Of a stretch of 64,000 nt of DNA, positions 63,001-64,000 are shown piece by piece. Made by a program: the position numbers and the translations under genes. The stretch lies in assembly GCA_009741485.1 (NCBI GenBank), contig CM019217.1:45997814-46061813 (forward strand), in the 5' to 3' direction. The stretch's first letter is position 1. Each line of letters starts with the position of its first letter. Source of the DNA: Malurus cyaneus samueli (Eukaryota; Chordata; Aves; Passeriformes; Maluridae). Below the pieces are notes generated by a model, which searched no databases, was not told the origin of the DNA, and worked only from the letters and a program-made list of their open reading frames with translations.

Positions 63001-64000
63001 TTTTATGAACACTAACATTATCACTTCCTCTTTATGACAAATAGTCTAAACTCAACACTGGAAAGCAAAACTGAACTGTGAAACATAAACAACAGGTGAA
63101 ATTGCTAGCCAATTTCCAAGATGTGCAGTTGGCATTCACATACATTCTCAACATGAAACACACCCTCTCACTCAAGGCCAGAAAGACTTCTTTATGGACA
63201 TCAGCAAGACAACTAGGTTGCTCAAAATCCTGTCTCTGTGTCCATATGGCACCATTTCATGGTGCTCTCAACCAGTGAATTTCTCCACAAAAACTTGAAA
63301 CAAGGATACTGCAGAGAGTGTCTATTAGGGACAGAGCCTAAGGGTTCATTGTGGTGAGCCTGCTTAAAAGCTGGCTACAAGATGAAGGACATGTGGAATA
63401 CTCTGGAATTGCCCGATGTCAGTATAACTAAAAGCTGCTAACAGCTGTCAACTGCAAGCAGTAGCTTGCTGGAGCCGCAAGTTACAAGAGATCTTTTGTC
63501 CCGGAATTCCGAGACAGCCACTCGTTAAGTGGCTAGCCCCATCAAGTCGTTAAGTGAACTTAACTGTCGTCGTTAAGTTCACTTAACGACTTGATGGGGC
63601 TAGCTTGTGAGGCTAACAGCAAACATGGGCATAAAAGCCATGGTTGCTGAGGGAATAAGCGAGTTATGCTGATTATCTCTGGTGGTCGTTGTGCATTTCT
63701 CCCACCTGCTCGACAAATGGTCGGCTCCCACAGTTCATTTTCCCCTTCTCCACTCAAACGGAATTGTTATGTATGCTTCTAAAGAACAGCTTCAAATTTT
63801 ATTTCCTGTGAGCTTTTCTTTGGAAACCAAGGTGGTAATTATTTCCTAACAGTACTGTTCTTCAGCAGCTCAAATAGGCCACTTATTTTAGACAGACACA
63901 TAGATGATCAAAGAATCAGAGAGCATTATGGTACAACCTATAGAAGGTGAGCAATGGTCTTAAAAGACTTACATGACTATTGTAGGACTCTGTCAGATGG
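51138..64000 (-). CDS. UBA6: Ubiquitin-like modifier-activating enzyme 6, C-terminal 447 residues, 5' part outside the window
   Basis: E1 enzyme that activates ubiquitin and FAT10 and loads USE1 (family knowledge). Exons, 5' to 3': 64000(partial)-63973, 62865-62776, 62666-62586, 62033-61905, 61095-61044, 60939-60876, 59088-59019, 58346-58275, 57345-57228, 56271-56078, 54936-54809, 54018-53931, 53568-53474, 51273-51138. All borders are AG/GT and phases close. Seen: the catalytic-Cys segment [64 protein letters not shown] and a C-terminal ubiquitin-fold domain ending in VRYYF plus a short tail. [10 protein letters not shown] and [11 protein letters not shown] separate this from unrelated E1-like enzymes, and the overall match to human UBA6 is very close. 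No stops or frameshifts were found. Stop TGA is at 51140-51138. Confidence 0.96.
54502..54529. repeat. Two tandem 14-bp units in UBA6 intron
   Basis: GTACATCTCTAGCC is repeated twice without a gap. It looks like a small recent duplication with no other sign of function. Confidence 0.9.
55381..55913 (+). mobile_element. LTR-like repeat, copy 2 (about 533 bp), in UBA6 intron
   Basis: It starts TGTTAAGGAAAC and ends about TGCAACA. It matches the reverse complement of 35217-35746 along its length; for example TCAGTCACCTGGCTGGGCCA and CACAGTCTGTGTGCTCCACA are shared. The similar lengths (533 and 530 bp) and TG...CA ends suggest a solo LTR family. I could not find a convincing target duplication. 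Confidence 0.65.
57478..57730 (+). mobile_element. CR1 LINE fragment in UBA6 intron
   Basis: The series GGACTGGAGCATCTCTC, GAGAGCTGGAATGGTTCAG, AGCAGCACCCAGTGACAGCA and ACAAACGGAAACACATAAAA matches the well-known 3' part of avian CR1 elements in order. It is old and diverged, truncated at both ends, and antisense to UBA6. Confidence 0.75.
59604..60520 (-). mobile_element. Solo LTR (about 917 bp) in UBA6 intron
   Basis: The ends are TGTTATGG...AAGACA on the plus strand, i.e. TGTCTTGG...CATAACA on the minus strand. Flanks are GACAC and AACAC (4 of 5 bases match), consistent with a 5-bp duplication. The sequence resembles a common songbird ERV LTR that starts TGTCTTGGTTTG; the minus orientation rests on that recollection. 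It contains a 98-bp tandem duplication. Several 100-180-codon open frames on the minus strand inside it are LTR sequence, not genes. Confidence 0.7.
59621..59816. repeat. Two tandem 98-bp units inside the solo LTR
   Basis: Unit one (59621-59718) and unit two (59719-59816) both run from TCTCC..TTGTTTCC/CTGTTTCC through CCCATTTTGTTGCTGGGATA to CATCCTTTTGATGGCTGGGC, with about ten differences. It is probably an ancestral U3 duplication within the LTR family. Confidence 0.85.
62776..62865 (-). CDS. UBA6: UBA6 exon with the catalytic cysteine
   Basis: A 30-codon exon in phase 0 on both sides, beginning [19 protein letters not shown] and ending QWARDK. The Cys in PFCTLK (codon TGT at 62835-62833 on the minus strand) aligns with the active-site thioester cysteine of UBA1 (ICTLKNFP) and with human UBA6 Cys625. 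Its presence indicates a functional E1. Confidence 0.95.
63350..63732 (+). mobile_element. Solo LTR (383 bp), ERVK-like, 6-bp GTTCAT target duplication, in UBA6 intron
   Basis: The termini are TGTGGT...CCCACA (5-bp inverted repeat) and are flanked by identical GTTCAT at 63344-63349 and 63733-63738. A 6-bp duplication is typical of class II (ERVK/alpha-beta) retroviruses. On the plus strand there is a TATA-like CATAAAAG (63630-63637) followed by an AATAAG polyA-like hexamer (63654-63659), so the element runs antisense to UBA6. It is unusually CpG-rich for an intron and has no internal coding region. Confidence 0.85.
63532..63604. repeat. Perfect inverted repeat, 33-bp arms, 7-base loop
   Basis: Arms at 63532-63564 and 63572-63604 are exact reverse complements, with TGTCGTC between them. 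The arms start GCTAGCCCC and end CTTAAC. It lies in the U3 part of the solo LTR just upstream of its TATA-like box. A shorter copy of the arm motif (CGTTAAGTGGCTAG) lies immediately before the left arm. Confidence 0.97.

Noticed and set aside
1..64000. CRISPR arrays, operons, tRNA or rRNA genes
   Set aside because: None seen; the sequence is animal nuclear DNA with spliced genes.

Overview
The window is vertebrate nuclear DNA, almost certainly from a bird and probably a songbird. It has intron-rich genes with GT/AG splice sites, CR1 LINE tails of the avian type, and several solo LTRs whose sequences resemble avian endogenous retrovirus LTRs (family names are recalled, not searched). It is not a bacterial or phage segment: there are no operons, CRISPR arrays or recognisable tRNA/rRNA genes.

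Layout: (1) About 1-27,100 is intergenic. I find no convincing exon there, only a long GGAA/GGGA microsatellite (3.4-3.7 kb), two LTRs of one family in opposite orientation (5.3-6.1 and 21.7-22.2 kb), three CR1 pieces and a few CpG- or TAAT-containing stretches that could be conserved regulatory DNA. (2) 28,188-46,769, minus strand, is a complete CENPC (centromere protein C) gene. I rebuilt 19 coding exons by hand; all reading-frame phases close and give a 917-residue protein with the N-terminal Mis12-binding motif, the CENP-C motif and the C-terminal Mif2-type cupin domain. A CpG island with two inverted CCAAT boxes covers its start. (3) 47.1-50.4 kb is a short intergenic gap; the STAP1 gene found here in human is not seen. 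(4) 51,138-64,000, minus strand, is the 3' half of UBA6 (ubiquitin/FAT10-activating E1 enzyme): 14 coding exons (the 5'-most cut by the window end) encoding the last 447 residues, including the catalytic-cysteine region and the ubiquitin-fold domain. The 5' half lies beyond the right edge.

Both genes are transcribed right to left, so UBA6 lies upstream of CENPC, head-to-tail. UBA6 works in cytosolic ubiquitin and FAT10 activation; CENPC builds the inner kinetochore. Nothing in the sequence ties the two functionally.

The most interesting items are a 71-codon ORF with a strong signal peptide inside the probable UBA6 3' UTR; a 383-bp solo LTR with a perfect 6-bp target duplication that carries a perfect 33-bp-arm hairpin; an 18-bp candidate microexon just before the CENP-C motif exon; the missing STAP1; and a 98-bp tandem duplication inside another solo LTR.
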